Assembly (NCBI GenBank): GCA_903921605.1
Contig: CAIXQV010000648.1
Location: 1 to 19,076 of the forward strand
Reading direction: 5' to 3'
DNA: 19,076 nt
Source: an uncultured Planctomycetaceae bacterium
Lineage (GTDB): Bacteria > Planctomycetota > Planctomycetia > Planctomycetales > Planctomycetaceae
Numbering within the stretch: position 1 is the first letter of the stretch; each line of letters opens with the position of its first letter. Of the stretch, positions 9,201 through 16,598 are shown piece after piece. A model generated the notes under the pieces. The model did not search any database and was not told where the DNA came from. It saw only the letters and a program-made list of their open reading frames with translations. Made by a program: the position numbers and the translations under genes.

Positions 9201-10978
9201 TGCGGCGAGCTGAAGTGCAGTTGCAGAAGGGGGAATGCAATGAGCTGACCCTGCAGCTTTTGATGTCGGCGGCCGATGCCCAGTTGGATGCGGGTCTGTC
9301 AGGAGATGAACATGCGTCAGATAATGAACAAAGAATCAAAGTCTCAGTTCGAATTGCAGACGACTTTGGGAAGGCTCGCGAGCTGCTGTTGAAGAAGTCG
9401 AATGTGGGTTCCGCTCATCGGGAGCTTGTGGATCGAATTCTGACGGTTGCACAATATGAACTTCAGGGCAAGCTGCCGGGCGTGACCATTTCGATTCCTG
9501 ATGATACTCGAGAATTCATCGTCAATCGGGTCGCGGGGACTCCGGACGTTCCTTTGACCATGTTGCCAGTCAGCAATTCGGGAAGGATAATGGGGCGAAT
9601 GCTGGGAAGATCCGATGTCAATCTGAGTTCCGCATCTGATGCTTTCCTTTCGGCATTTCGCTGGTCGGTGCGGACGGTCCCCGGAGCAATTCAGGCGAAG
9701 TCTGTGCGCGAGCCATTTCTTGCGCCGTGGACGATTAGTCGTGAGGCGTCGGGGAACGTCAATGACTTGCGGAATCAGGAACTCTATCGGTTTGGCACCG
9801 TACTCCTGCTGGCGGACAGCGATGGCTTGTCTGCATTTTCAGTCACTGAGCAGCGATGGTTGTGGAGGAAAACGGCTGCCGACGGCTATTCCAGTCGACG
9901 TTCACGACTGACAGAAAAGACGTTCGCAAAGCTCGATACAGGCGTGGGCTTTATGATGATGTCGTTCACCGGATTTGGCTGCAATATTTGCGGAGGAAAC
10001 GCTCGCTGGGTTTGTGTGAAGTCGAACGACAGCGTTGACGTGATTGATATCTACACCGGCAACCGCCTGTGGGGAATGCCACTGGAGGAAACGTACAGTT
10101 CCGTACTGGCTTATCGTTCTGCCATCATTGGCCACAGAGGATTCTCACAGCTTGTGCGTTTGAATCCAGTTGACGGGAAAGAACAAGGCCCTGCTCCTTC
10201 CGGTGTGGCTGGTCTGTCGACGATGGAGATTCTTCGTGAGACGCCGGATTCGATACTGACTTTGACGCACTCTTCGGCAAACAGGGAGCCAGCACTCGAA
10301 TGGATCAATCCGGCGGATGGACTTGTGCGACGCAAAGTGGAGTTATCAGAAAAAATGCATGCATCACTTTTGGAGGGAGAAACGCTGGCGCTGTTCACTG
10401 AGAACGGTGATCTGAAAGTCGTGGAGCTGATGACGGGGGCTCAGCAGGACTTCGCCGGCTCTGGGGCGGAGATTGCAAAGTCGTTATCGATTGAGCCAAC
10501 GAAAATGGCATTCCACGCGGATGCTTTGAACTATTATGTCTACGAAATTGACGACAATGGACTCGGGTTATTTGCTTTCGAGACGGCTCGTCTGATTCCG
10601 ATCAAGACAAGCGTTGTGGCCTTTAGTCGAAGTACCGGAAAGCTTGCCTGGGTACATCCTCTGAAGGCGTCGGGCAGTCTCTACGTTGACGGTCCGGATG
10701 AATTTATTGTTCTGGCTGAGATCAACGAGAATGCTGCGGCCAACCTGGGCGGTGGGCGGCCTCTCAATATTCCGGGGCTGATGATTCAGATGGGCCAAAC
10801 TTACGATGTCAAAGGACTTTCGCGAGCGACCGGACTGTCGCGGTTTAGCTACAAGGTCGCTGCTCAGCGCCCATTCTCGGAAATCCGCCTGACAAGAACA
10901 ACGGCCAACCAACTGGATCTGGAGGCGTTTGGCCACCGAGTCAGATTCCTTTCTTCCCCGGTTGCAACAGTTCCCTGA
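6242..10978 (+). CDS. Giant secreted PQQ-like beta-propeller protein
   Basis: This 1578-residue protein has an N-terminal signal peptide (basic ESSRR, then CLLRLVSLLAVAASF, cleavage probably near SKAQAQ). Residues 35-215 are mainly helical. Residues 215-310 form a low-complexity linker rich in Ala, Asp, Ser and Pro. PQQ-type blades follow: AYRLRSGQHLWTR (about 366), LVAIDKETGRRLWTM (471), LVCLDAATGRLRWRV (525), LFAIDTMTQSILWAR (577) and LLCVDPRSGK (645). A helical region (about 780-1120) separates a second blade series: LSAFSVTEQRWLWRK (about 1195), VIDIYTGNRLWGM (1265) and VVAFSRSTGKLAWV (1458). Cys1247 and Cys1250 form a CNIC motif in the second series. Such repeats usually make a scaffold; PQQ binding is not implied. 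ATG 6242 is chosen because it gives a clean signal peptide; TTG 6212 is possible. Confidence 0.85.
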   Translation: MESSRRVSCLLRLVSLLAVAASFSWTEATSKAQAQMFRIPGMNGPEVSEESENEGDGLHTERRIETKLEQMSAAARKKNTSEVLEHLESLRAADPMLIVRGSDKVFVPLHRDLVLLIQRFSSEIREAIEKSDPGADAALRLAIEADTPVALPTFLQRFAGTRAAEKAHLLLAAKHADRGHNLAAQYWLAPLLTKQADPELKVIAERMNARLVPASEPAHADAKPPDADRLASDNAASDKSAERTADEPSSDPKNAGDKTAGDQSQQNSSPDVGPTTDQSVVKSAEGRAESPADVGSGSPPAQNVNAAGEPFIQQRHWFKSLPISSTARTRSQQLLREASEIKGIPWTAWQPELDAEHVYVRVPGLISAYRLRSGQHLWTRTLSYEQSPARPLEPDLIGGGFGADRNPLREAMTSPEILQLHRNEMVGRMTSDAERLYLVSQLSSGNGPVVSRGMARIRDVSDQTRAGLWELVAIDKETGRRLWTMGGPPVEEQFGNELATAWLAGPPAVERGSLYQVVEKESVVQLVCLDAATGRLRWRVPLSYPQNRIGLDAPRQLLAAQTSVQDGLVYTTSTTGWLFAIDTMTQSILWARKLNTRSADGRDERLLHNPGMFMMDIAPLKQAWRSRPPLLLGDSLLVPTAESATLLCVDPRSGKTRTTSIPASGVTVVLHYDSQWLILASAESIVGFTLPQLKKAWTLKVTDPAAPPVGPASRQEDDLYVPLADGSAAVVAIENGTLKQTLRRFRPAWSTGGFYSTQGGILSHAPDHLTLMSREPVTGHDETDPLQHATFLFESGAIKEASLAAAKIPVTALRRDAVRRLRFRIAVAMLKAEESENSQTSAKDLIAKEAAQLEEIAGMAQTAHEKALTHFLRLDYLLRTAPENVVPSLIDALTLDDSVHMVDVPVTSSMKELLADAAGSDPLARNPLKTSIDQRFVTFRAWVLMQLRDRIATAEAKERSAVILALAAVPDTLIAEIHSKDLAEESLRRAEVQLQKGECNELTLQLLMSAADAQLDAGLSGDEHASDNEQRIKVSVRIADDFGKARELLLKKSNVGSAHRELVDRILTVAQYELQGKLPGVTISIPDDTREFIVNRVAGTPDVPLTMLPVSNSGRIMGRMLGRSDVNLSSASDAFLSAFRWSVRTVPGAIQAKSVREPFLAPWTISREASGNVNDLRNQELYRFGTVLLLADSDGLSAFSVTEQRWLWRKTAADGYSSRRSRLTEKTFAKLDTGVGFMMMSFTGFGCNICGGNARWVCVKSNDSVDVIDIYTGNRLWGMPLEETYSSVLAYRSAIIGHRGFSQLVRLNPVDGKEQGPAPSGVAGLSTMEILRETPDSILTLTHSSANREPALEWINPADGLVRRKVELSEKMHASLLEGETLALFTENGDLKVVELMTGAQQDFAGSGAEIAKSLSIEPTKMAFHADALNYYVYEIDDNGLGLFAFETARLIPIKTSVVAFSRSTGKLAWVHPLKASGSLYVDGPDEFIVLAEINENAAANLGGGRPLNIPGLMIQMGQTYDVKGLSRATGLSRFSYKVAAQRPFSEIRLTRTTANQLDLEAFGHRVRFLSSPVATVP

Positions 10979-11038
10979 AACGAATGACGGCAGGTCCCGC
11001 GTTCGCGGGTTGGTGATCTAGCCGGGTACTACGCGTTT

Positions 11039-11106
11039 TCGTTTAACGGCAAGCCGCAGGCGGAGGCAAAAGGCGACTACGACGGCTGCGACTTGCCGTC
11101 AAACGA
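11039..11106. repeat. Palindromic element, copy 2 (cgtttaacgg family)
   Basis: The arms tcgtttaacggcaag (11039-11053) and cttgccgtcaaacga (11092-11106) match at 14 of 15 positions. The inner segments cgcag/ctgcg (11055-11059/11086-11090) also pair. Length, arm sequence and the gccgcaggcgg-like inner part match copy 1 at 3807-3871, so both belong to one family. This copy starts about 60 bases after the PQQ-propeller gene stop. Confidence 0.72.
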
Positions 11107-11218
11107 TTAAATTAATAGGCCACAGGCAGAGGCCTGAGAGTTCCGGGCTGGCGATCTATTTTTGAACTGGCGTTTGTGATTCTCGTCAGGAAAGCTAAAA
11201 AGCGACTTCGAACGCCTG

Positions 11219-11298
11219 ACAAAACCGGGACTGGCTCCCGTGCAGATCCTGAATTCACGGCGACAAGCGACCGCTAAGGGTGCCTGTCCCGGTTTTGT
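11219..11298. repeat. Long inverted repeat (ggtgcctgtcccgg type)
   Basis: The arms 11219-11239 and 11278-11298 are complementary at 19 of 21 positions. The outermost 13 bases, acaaaaccgggac and gtcccggttttgt, are perfect, and the two mismatches are T opposite T. The right arm contains ggtgcctgtccc. The loop is 38 bases. It lies 56 bases before the ATG of the 70-residue gene, so it is either in that gene's upstream region or part of its leader. Confidence 0.7.
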
Positions 11299-11354
11299 TG
11301 GCGGCTCTTAGTAACGGCTCACTATTTCACTTGTTTGTTCTGGAATTCGTATCA

Positions 11355-11567
11355 ATGGCCAAGGGTAAAGTCAGCGGCAACGTATATCGAGATCATGAAA
11401 TCAAGGAAGATCATTCCTTCACTCAGGGATTTGGAGCCGGTACCGGAGTTAATCGGCGATACTCGGCCAAGGTCGGCGGCAAGACCAAAAAGGGCAGCCT
11501 TGAACAAGTGAAGGCCGATATCGACTATTTCCTCGACAAGAAGAAGACTGAGGAAAAAGGCGAGTGA
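11355..11567 (+). CDS. Small basic protein of unknown function
   Basis: The 70-residue protein is hydrophilic and lysine-rich, opening MAKGKVSGNVYRDHEIKEDH, with a glycine-rich centre (FGAGTGVNRRYSAKVGGKTK, about 29-48) and a charged helical end (SLEQVKADIDYFLDKKKTEE, about 50-69). It has no signal peptide, membrane segment or cysteine. I do not recognise the family. Its reality is supported by protein-like composition, an ATG with GGA 10 bases upstream, and isolation from any overlapping real gene. A longer frame from GTG 11280 is rejected because its extra part is palindrome sequence. Confidence 0.6.
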   Translation: MAKGKVSGNVYRDHEIKEDHSFTQGFGAGTGVNRRYSAKVGGKTKKGSLEQVKADIDYFLDKKKTEEKGE

Positions 11568-11957
11568 TTGGTGATCCCTCAGGAGTCTGATGCCATGCAT
11601 CAGCGTTGGAACGTCGCTGCTGACGTGGTTCAAACGTTGCGGCAACTTCCCACGTGGCTTCTGGGGGGATTTCCTGCCGTTTCCGGGTTTGCTCCCGTTT
11701 TGCCGCACTGACGCCATGGGAGCGGAATCTGGCGGTACAATGCGGGTAGTCGCCTGATGGAAATTCCGGGTTCTTCAGAGTTGGACGTTGAAAACTGACT
11801 TTTCTTTGAGGAATCCGGGCAGAAAACATTCCTCCGTTGCTGACCGACTGCTGTCTTCATAAAATCTCGCCGCTGTTTGGGCGCGGGGCGAACGAGTACT
11901 GATGTGCTCAAAATTCGTACGGCCGCATTTTGAATCGCTGACTGACAAGAATTTCTC
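11568..11957. other. Intergenic stretch of 390 bp upstream of ilvH
   Basis: A hairpin with a perfect 7-bp stem and 3-base loop (ctgatgc-cat-gcatcag, 11587-11603) lies 19 bases after the small gene and may end its transcript, though no T tract follows. TACAAT at 11736-11741 resembles a -10 box but has no good -35 partner at 16-18 bases. I looked for a leucine/valine/isoleucine-rich leader peptide that would indicate attenuation of ilvH and found none. Confidence 0.4.
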
Positions 11958-12494
11958 ATGAAACACGTTCTTTCCGCTTTGGTGATGAATCAACCGGGTG
12001 TTCTGGCTCATATTTCCGGCATGCTGGCTTCTCGAGCCTACAACATTGAGAGCCTTGCTGTGGGAGCCACGGAGAACCCTGAACTCTCACGGATCACGTT
12101 CGTCGTCAACGAAGATGAAAAGAAGCTGGATCAGGTCCGCAAGCAGCTTGCAAAGATCGTGACCGTTGTTCGTGTTCAGGACTTTTCGGGTTCGGATTAC
12201 GTTGAGCGCGACCTGATGCTGATGAAGGTCAGCACAGAGAATGGCCGCCGTGGTGAGATTCGTGAGCTTGTGGATATTTTCCGAGGCCGCATCGTCGACG
12301 TCGGGGCCAGCCATGTGATGATCGAAATCTCGGGTCGCGAAAGTAAAATCGACGCGTTTATTGATCGCATGCGGGAATTCGGAATTCTGGAAATGGTCCG
12401 GACGGGCCGAATCGCCATGATGCGGGACCGGACGATTACCGAGGAATCCGGGGCCGACACCTCATGTGATGCTACGACGACCTCTAAGTCCTGA
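11958..12494 (+). CDS. ilvH: Acetolactate synthase small (regulatory) subunit
   Basis: This is the regulatory subunit that activates acetolactate synthase and gives it valine feedback control in the first common step of Ile/Val/Leu synthesis (with the catalytic subunit, EC 2.2.1.6). An ACT domain (about 2-75) carries NQPGVLAHISGMLASRAYNI followed by ESLAVG, the usual effector-site pattern. The second ALS small-subunit domain (about 80-160) includes ERDLMLMKV and VDVGASHVMIEISG. Length is 178 residues against about 160-175 for the family; the last 15 residues are a polar Ser/Thr-rich tail. The catalytic subunit gene ilvB is not adjacent, which is unusual for this family. ATG is preceded by only a poor ribosome-binding site. 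Confidence 0.95.
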   Translation: MKHVLSALVMNQPGVLAHISGMLASRAYNIESLAVGATENPELSRITFVVNEDEKKLDQVRKQLAKIVTVVRVQDFSGSDYVERDLMLMKVSTENGRRGEIRELVDIFRGRIVDVGASHVMIEISGRESKIDAFIDRMREFGILEMVRTGRIAMMRDRTITEESGADTSCDATTTSKS

Positions 12495-12807
12495 GCATTT
12501 CGGCTGTCAAGCAATCAGTGACAGCATTGGCATCCAGTGAATTTACAGGCTCCCTGGCCTCATTCAGGAATTTGCGCATGCCAAGGGGATGGTCCGGGTG
12601 ACTTGCTGTTTCAAGGCATCCAGTTCCTCAGGTCGGATCCTTCTGAACCTGGACTTGTTGCACGGGCACCGCACCCTGACGTGGCAGCCAATTCTGCTTA
12701 GGCATTTCACTAGCCTGTTTCGTTGCTCAATATTTCCGTTGCCAGGGTGGAATTCAGCCTCTGGGTCACGAACACTTTTTGATTCATTCTTGGGATAGAT
12801 TTTGTCC
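12495..12807. other. Intergenic stretch of 313 bp between ilvH and dapL
   Basis: A hairpin lies at 12503-12525. An 81-codon frame runs on the minus strand (12809-12564). Its translated end, RRIRPEELDALKQQV, looks somewhat protein-like, but it begins exactly at the dapL start codon and matches no family I recognise. It may be chance or a gene remnant. No lysine riboswitch-like structure is apparent before dapL. Confidence 0.4.
12503..12525 (+). terminator. Hairpin just after ilvH
   Basis: The 7-bp arms gctgtca (12503-12509) and tgacagc (12519-12525) are perfect complements around a 9-base loop, starting 8 bases after the ilvH stop. No T tract follows, so a role as intrinsic terminator is weakly supported; it may act as a 3' stabilising structure. 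Confidence 0.35.
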
Positions 12808-14040
12808 ATGGTTCAGATCAATGCAAACTACCTTAAACTGAAGGCTGGCTATCTTTTCCCTGAGATTGGTCGCCGCGTGACCGCGTTCTCTCAGGCTAAT
12901 CCGCAGGCTCGAATCATTCGCCTGGGCATTGGCGATGTGACAGAACCTCTGCCGTCGTCGATCACAAAGGCCATGCATGCTGCGGTCGATGACATGGCCA
13001 GTCGTGATTCGTTCAAGGGTTACGGTCCGGAACAGGGTTACGCGTTTCTGCGTGAGCCAATCGCTCAGCACGATTTTCAGGCTCGTGGCGTTGATATCTC
13101 AGCCGATGAGATTTTCATCTCTGACGGTTCAAAGTGCGACACCGGCAATATTCTCGACATCATCGGCGACGGCAATAAGATCGCGATTACTGATCCAGTC
13201 TATCCGGTCTATGTCGACACCAATGTTATGGCTGGCAACACCGGGGCGGCGGATGCCTCCGGTCGCTTTGAAGGGCTGGTTTATCTCCCGGGGAATGAAG
13301 CCAACAACTTCGTCCCGGAGCTGCCGTCCGAGAAAGTTGATCTGATCTATTTGTGCTATCCCAATAATCCAACCGGCACTGTGGCGACTCGCGAAACGCT
13401 GCAGAAGTGGGTCGATTATGCTCGAGCCAACAACTCGCTGATTCTCTTCGACGCCGCGTACGAAGCATTCATTTCAGATCCTTCGATTCCGCACAGTATT
13501 TTCGAAATCGAAGGTGCGAAGGACGTCGCGATTGAATTCCGCAGCTTCAGCAAGAGCATCGGCTTTACCGGCGTTCGTTGTGCATTGACCGTCGTGCCAA
13601 AGCAGTTGATGGGCACGACACCAACCGGAGAAAAGGTTTCTCTGCATCAGCTCTGGAATCGCCGTCAATCAACCAAATTCAATGGCGCGTCTTACGTCGT
13701 TCAAAAGGGTGCGGCAGCAGCCTATACCGACGAAGGCAAGGTCGAGATGCGGGGCCTGATTGACTTCTACATGACCAACGCCCGCCTGCTGCGTGAAGGC
13801 TTGACGAAGGTCGGCATTCGCGTTTTCGGCGGAGTGAATGCTCCTTATGTCTGGCTGAAGACTCCGAACAATCTGGGCAGTTGGGAGTTCTTCGACATGT
13901 TGCTGAATCAGGCCCATGTTGTCGGAACACCGGGCAGCGGATTCGGTGCAGCAGGCGAAGGTTACTTCCGCCTGAGTGCGTTCAATAGTCGCCAGAACGT
14001 TGAAGAAGCTCTTGAACGGATCCACAAAGTTCTGCAGTAA
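12808..14040 (+). CDS. dapL: LL-diaminopimelate aminotransferase
   Basis: The enzyme converts tetrahydrodipicolinate directly to LL-2,6-diaminopimelate using glutamate (EC 2.6.1.83), bypassing the succinylase or acetylase steps. It supplies lysine and, where made, peptidoglycan. The 410 residues match family length. Visible fold-type I features are [12 protein letters not shown] (38-49), [17 protein letters not shown] (70-86), [11 protein letters not shown] (105-115), YPNNPTG (184-190), FDAAYEAF with Asp215, and the PLP lysine Lys249 in [15 protein letters not shown] 12808 is used; TTG 12802 would add two residues. The next gene, a class IV aminotransferase, starts 37 bp after the stop, so the pair is probably co-transcribed. 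DapL is typical of plants, chlamydiae, planctomycetes and some other bacteria. Confidence 0.96.
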   Translation: MVQINANYLKLKAGYLFPEIGRRVTAFSQANPQARIIRLGIGDVTEPLPSSITKAMHAAVDDMASRDSFKGYGPEQGYAFLREPIAQHDFQARGVDISADEIFISDGSKCDTGNILDIIGDGNKIAITDPVYPVYVDTNVMAGNTGAADASGRFEGLVYLPGNEANNFVPELPSEKVDLIYLCYPNNPTGTVATRETLQKWVDYARANNSLILFDAAYEAFISDPSIPHSIFEIEGAKDVAIEFRSFSKSIGFTGVRCALTVVPKQLMGTTPTGEKVSLHQLWNRRQSTKFNGASYVVQKGAAAAYTDEGKVEMRGLIDFYMTNARLLREGLTKVGIRVFGGVNAPYVWLKTPNNLGSWEFFDMLLNQAHVVGTPGSGFGAAGEGYFRLSAFNSRQNVEEALERIHKVLQ

Positions 14041-14077
14041 AGAGTATTCGTGCCCAAAACCCGGTCAGGAAAACGCG

Positions 14078-14998
14078 ATGACGCAGTCCGCTGAACGAAC
14101 AGTTTATATTTCTGGTCGTATGGTGCCGGAATCGTCAGCGACGATCTCCATCTTCGACAGCGCGGTTCTCCTGGGTGATTGTATTACAGAGTCGACTCGA
14201 ACATTTCGCCATCAACCGTTTCGGCTCGATGACCATATCAAACGGCTTTACAAGTCGCTGAAGGTCAGTCGAGTCAACTCGGGGCTGAGTCCCGAAGAGA
14301 TGACTCGAGCGACACTGGATGTGCTGGAAGCAAATCGCGGTCACATGGGCCCGAATGATGACTGCTGGATCGTCCACAACATTTCACGAGGTCTCATGAA
14401 GCCCGGCCCCAGTCCGGCTCAGACCAATCCCGCGACGATTATGATCTTCACCAGCCCGATGGATCTGCGTGGCTGGGTGCGATACTACACCGAAGGCTGC
14501 CATGCGGTGACGTCGTTCAGTCGAGCGATCCCGGCTCAGTCACTGGATGCTCGCATCAAGAATCGCAGTCGTTTATTTTACACCATGGCCGACACGGAAG
14601 CTCGGCTGATCGACCCCGATGCTCAGGTCATCATTCTGGATATTGACGGAAACGTTTCCGAGAACAAGGGCGGAAACATCTTTCTGATTGCAGACGGTGT
14701 TCTAAAAACGCCGTCGACAGAGAACTGTCTCGACGGAATCAGCCGCCAGACCGTGATTGAGCTGGCTCAGAAGCTGAATATCCCGGTACAGGAAACTCGC
14801 CTGCAGATCTACGACTTCTACACAGCTGATGAGGTTTTCTTCACAAGCACTCCCTACTGCATTATGCCGGCGACCAGGTGCAATGGGCTGGTTGTGGGTA
14901 ACGGGCAGGTCGGACCAATGACTCAACGACTGCTGGCAGCATGGAGCGATCTCGTGGGCATGGACATTGTCGAACAAGCTCAACAACAGATTCGTTGA
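14078..14998 (+). CDS. Divergent class IV (branched-chain-like) aminotransferase
   Basis: This 306-residue PLP enzyme is a fold-type IV aminotransferase related to IlvE, D-amino-acid transaminase and aminodeoxychorismate lyase. The PLP lysine is Lys161 in DARIKNRSRLFY, and Glu195 lies in GNVSENKGGNIFLI. It departs from canonical IlvE: the usual LYGDGIFEGIR reads VLLGDCITESTR (30-41), and the C-terminal LTGTAAEV-type loop reads FFTSTPYCIMPATR (254-267). These changes flank the substrate pocket, so the substrate may differ from branched-chain amino acids. ATG 14078 has AGGA 7 bases upstream; the frame is open back into dapL, but that extension is a shadow. It lies 37 bp after dapL and is likely translated from the same mRNA. 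Confidence 0.88.
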   Translation: MTQSAERTVYISGRMVPESSATISIFDSAVLLGDCITESTRTFRHQPFRLDDHIKRLYKSLKVSRVNSGLSPEEMTRATLDVLEANRGHMGPNDDCWIVHNISRGLMKPGPSPAQTNPATIMIFTSPMDLRGWVRYYTEGCHAVTSFSRAIPAQSLDARIKNRSRLFYTMADTEARLIDPDAQVIILDIDGNVSENKGGNIFLIADGVLKTPSTENCLDGISRQTVIELAQKLNIPVQETRLQIYDFYTADEVFFTSTPYCIMPATRCNGLVVGNGQVGPMTQRLLAAWSDLVGMDIVEQAQQQIR

Positions 14999-15643
14999 GT
15001 CGAAGTCATCGTCGCGCGAGTGGCGTAGTCGCGCAGCATCGTCAATGTCGGTCCTTTCTTCCGTGTCTGACTGCCTTAGACATTATTGTTGCGCATTTAT
15101 TCAGAATGCTCCGGACCATAGCACTGTCAGAAAAGTCGATGAAATCTTCATCCTTTGTAAAGAGCGGCAACTGAGCCTCGGCCCGGTTGAATAAGTGATA
15201 AATCCAACTGCAAGAAGCTGATCTGTTCGGCCCTCCCTTGCCTCGACGGGACGGCGATTCATCTCAATTGTCAATAAACGGTTCCTGACACCGTCTTGTG
15301 CTGCCGTTGAGAGCCGGTTAATCGTTGAGTTCGCTTGGAGTTGACAAACCGGAGCTCCGCCGACGCAGGAGCGGACAGGGGCTCAATCGCACCGAATTCG
15401 GCGGCCACTGATGAGCTGTGTCTCGCCTTTATCGTCGCGTTGGGGCCGAATGCAGAATTCACCATGCGCAACGAGAATGTGGCGCAGGATGAGCATGAGA
15501 AAAAGAACCTGCCTGATTATGCGCGACGATACTGCGCTGTGCCGCAACCACTGGAGTTCTCTTTTTGTTTCGTTGTGTTAGTCTGCGAAGTCGTTGCCAC
15601 CTGCATGGCGCCGAGACTGACCAGCATTGCCAAAGGCCACATC
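14999..15643. other. Intergenic stretch of 645 bp, no recognised gene
   Basis: This is the longest gap in the window. It contains a small hairpin, acggt-tcctgac-accgt (15278-15294), whose sequence ggttcctgacacc resembles motifs of dispersed repeats. There is a 10-bp palindrome cggagctccg near 15350, and a 15-base string aatcgcaccgaattc (15385-15399) that recurs at 16636-16650 inside another palindrome. The SDR frame is open back to 15335, but that upstream translation shows no SDR or other family features. The region may be worn-down repeat sequence or a gene remnant. Confidence 0.45.
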
Positions 15644-16438
15644 ATGACCGAACCAACGATTCAGAATCTGTTTGATCTCACAGGGCGAGTTGCTCTAATC
15701 ACCGGCGGTTCGGGATTTCTGGGGAACTCCCTGTCACGAGCACTCGCGGAAGCCGGGGCGAGCGTTGTCGTTGCCAGTCGTGAATTGCCCCGTGCGCGGG
15801 CGGTGGCTGATGCTCTGCCAGTGGTCGGCAATGCTGTTCATCAAGCGGTTGTTCTGGATCAGATGGACGAAGCATCTCTGAACAGCGGATTTGATGCGGC
15901 AGTTGTTGCTGCGGGCAAGATTGACATCGTGATCAACAACGGACAGCAGGGACATCCGGTTGATCTGACCACGATCACCGGGGAACAGTTCAATCGAGAT
16001 CTGCAGAACGCTACGGGATATTTTCTGCTTGCGCGACGATTGCGTGATCATGTAGTTGGTCGAGCGGCCACGGGATCGATCGTCATGATTGGTTCGATGT
16101 ATGGCGTGGTTGGGTCTTATCCCGATGCTTATGAAAACATCTGTGTGGCCAGCCCGGTTCAGTATCACGCCCTGAAAGGCGGGATTGTGCATATGACGCG
16201 GCATCTGGCGGTTTATTGGGCCAAAGATGGCGTCCGCGTGAACTGCCTCAGTCCTGGTCCGTTTCCGTCCGAGAAAGCTCCGGCTGAGATGGTGGAGCGA
16301 CTCAAGACGAAAAGCCCGATGAAGCGAATGGGCGTTCCTCATGAATTGAAGGGCCCGCTGCTGATGCTCGTCAGCGATGCCGGCAGTTATATCACAGGGC
16401 AAAACCTGTTAGTCGATGGTGGCTGGACCGCTTGGTAA
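15644..16438 (+). CDS. Short-chain dehydrogenase/reductase (SDR)
   Basis: The 264-residue protein is a classical SDR, a cytoplasmic NAD(P)-dependent oxidoreductase. It has the Rossmann glycine motif TGGSGFLG (20-27), the structural NNG (98-100), catalytic Ser151 in MIGSMYG, Tyr174 and Lys178 in QYHALKGG, and the SPGPF (203-207) and C-terminal LLVDGGWTAW parts. The sequence is close in style to gluconate 5-dehydrogenase-like SDRs, but the substrate cannot be assigned. ATG 15644 is chosen because conserved sequence starts there and AAAGG lies 8 bases upstream; the longer frame from 15335 is not supported. It converges with the metallopeptidase lipoprotein gene. Confidence 0.93.
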   Translation: MTEPTIQNLFDLTGRVALITGGSGFLGNSLSRALAEAGASVVVASRELPRARAVADALPVVGNAVHQAVVLDQMDEASLNSGFDAAVVAAGKIDIVINNGQQGHPVDLTTITGEQFNRDLQNATGYFLLARRLRDHVVGRAATGSIVMIGSMYGVVGSYPDAYENICVASPVQYHALKGGIVHMTRHLAVYWAKDGVRVNCLSPGPFPSEKAPAEMVERLKTKSPMKRMGVPHELKGPLLMLVSDAGSYITGQNLLVDGGWTAW

Positions 16439-16598
16439 TGCCTGGCAACTGACGGCTGACCGTTTCTCATTGGTCACTATAACGCCAGCTCAGGAACGCT
16501 AAAGAATTCGCGAAGAGCAGAAACTCGAATATGCGTCGGAAGAACGCGGCGGAAGTCTCATGAGGCGTTGTTTATCCTGTGAGTGGTGTGTGTTGAGA

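Larger units (their letters stand above)
10979..11354. other. Intergenic stretch of 376 bp with two palindromic elements
   Basis: This gap between the PQQ-propeller gene and the 70-residue gene contains a small hairpin, cccgc-gttc-gcggg (10996-11009), then the palindromes at 11039-11106 and 11219-11298. An in-frame GTG at 11280 would extend the following gene by 25 residues, but that extension lies in the palindrome and looks unlike the rest of the protein. Confidence 0.55.

Noticed and set aside
11600..11660. ggttcaaac string resembling a tRNA T-loop
   Set aside because: No matching acceptor stem, D-arm or anticodon arm is found around it.
11752..11797. Short open frame upstream of ilvH as a possible attenuation leader peptide
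   Set aside because: The 13-codon frame has no run of Leu, Val or Ile codons and no alternative terminator/antiterminator hairpins are visible.
12564..12809. 81-codon minus-strand frame between ilvH and dapL
   Set aside because: It begins on the complement of the dapL start codon, leaving no room for its own promoter, and no family is recognised. A gene remnant is possible but unsupported.
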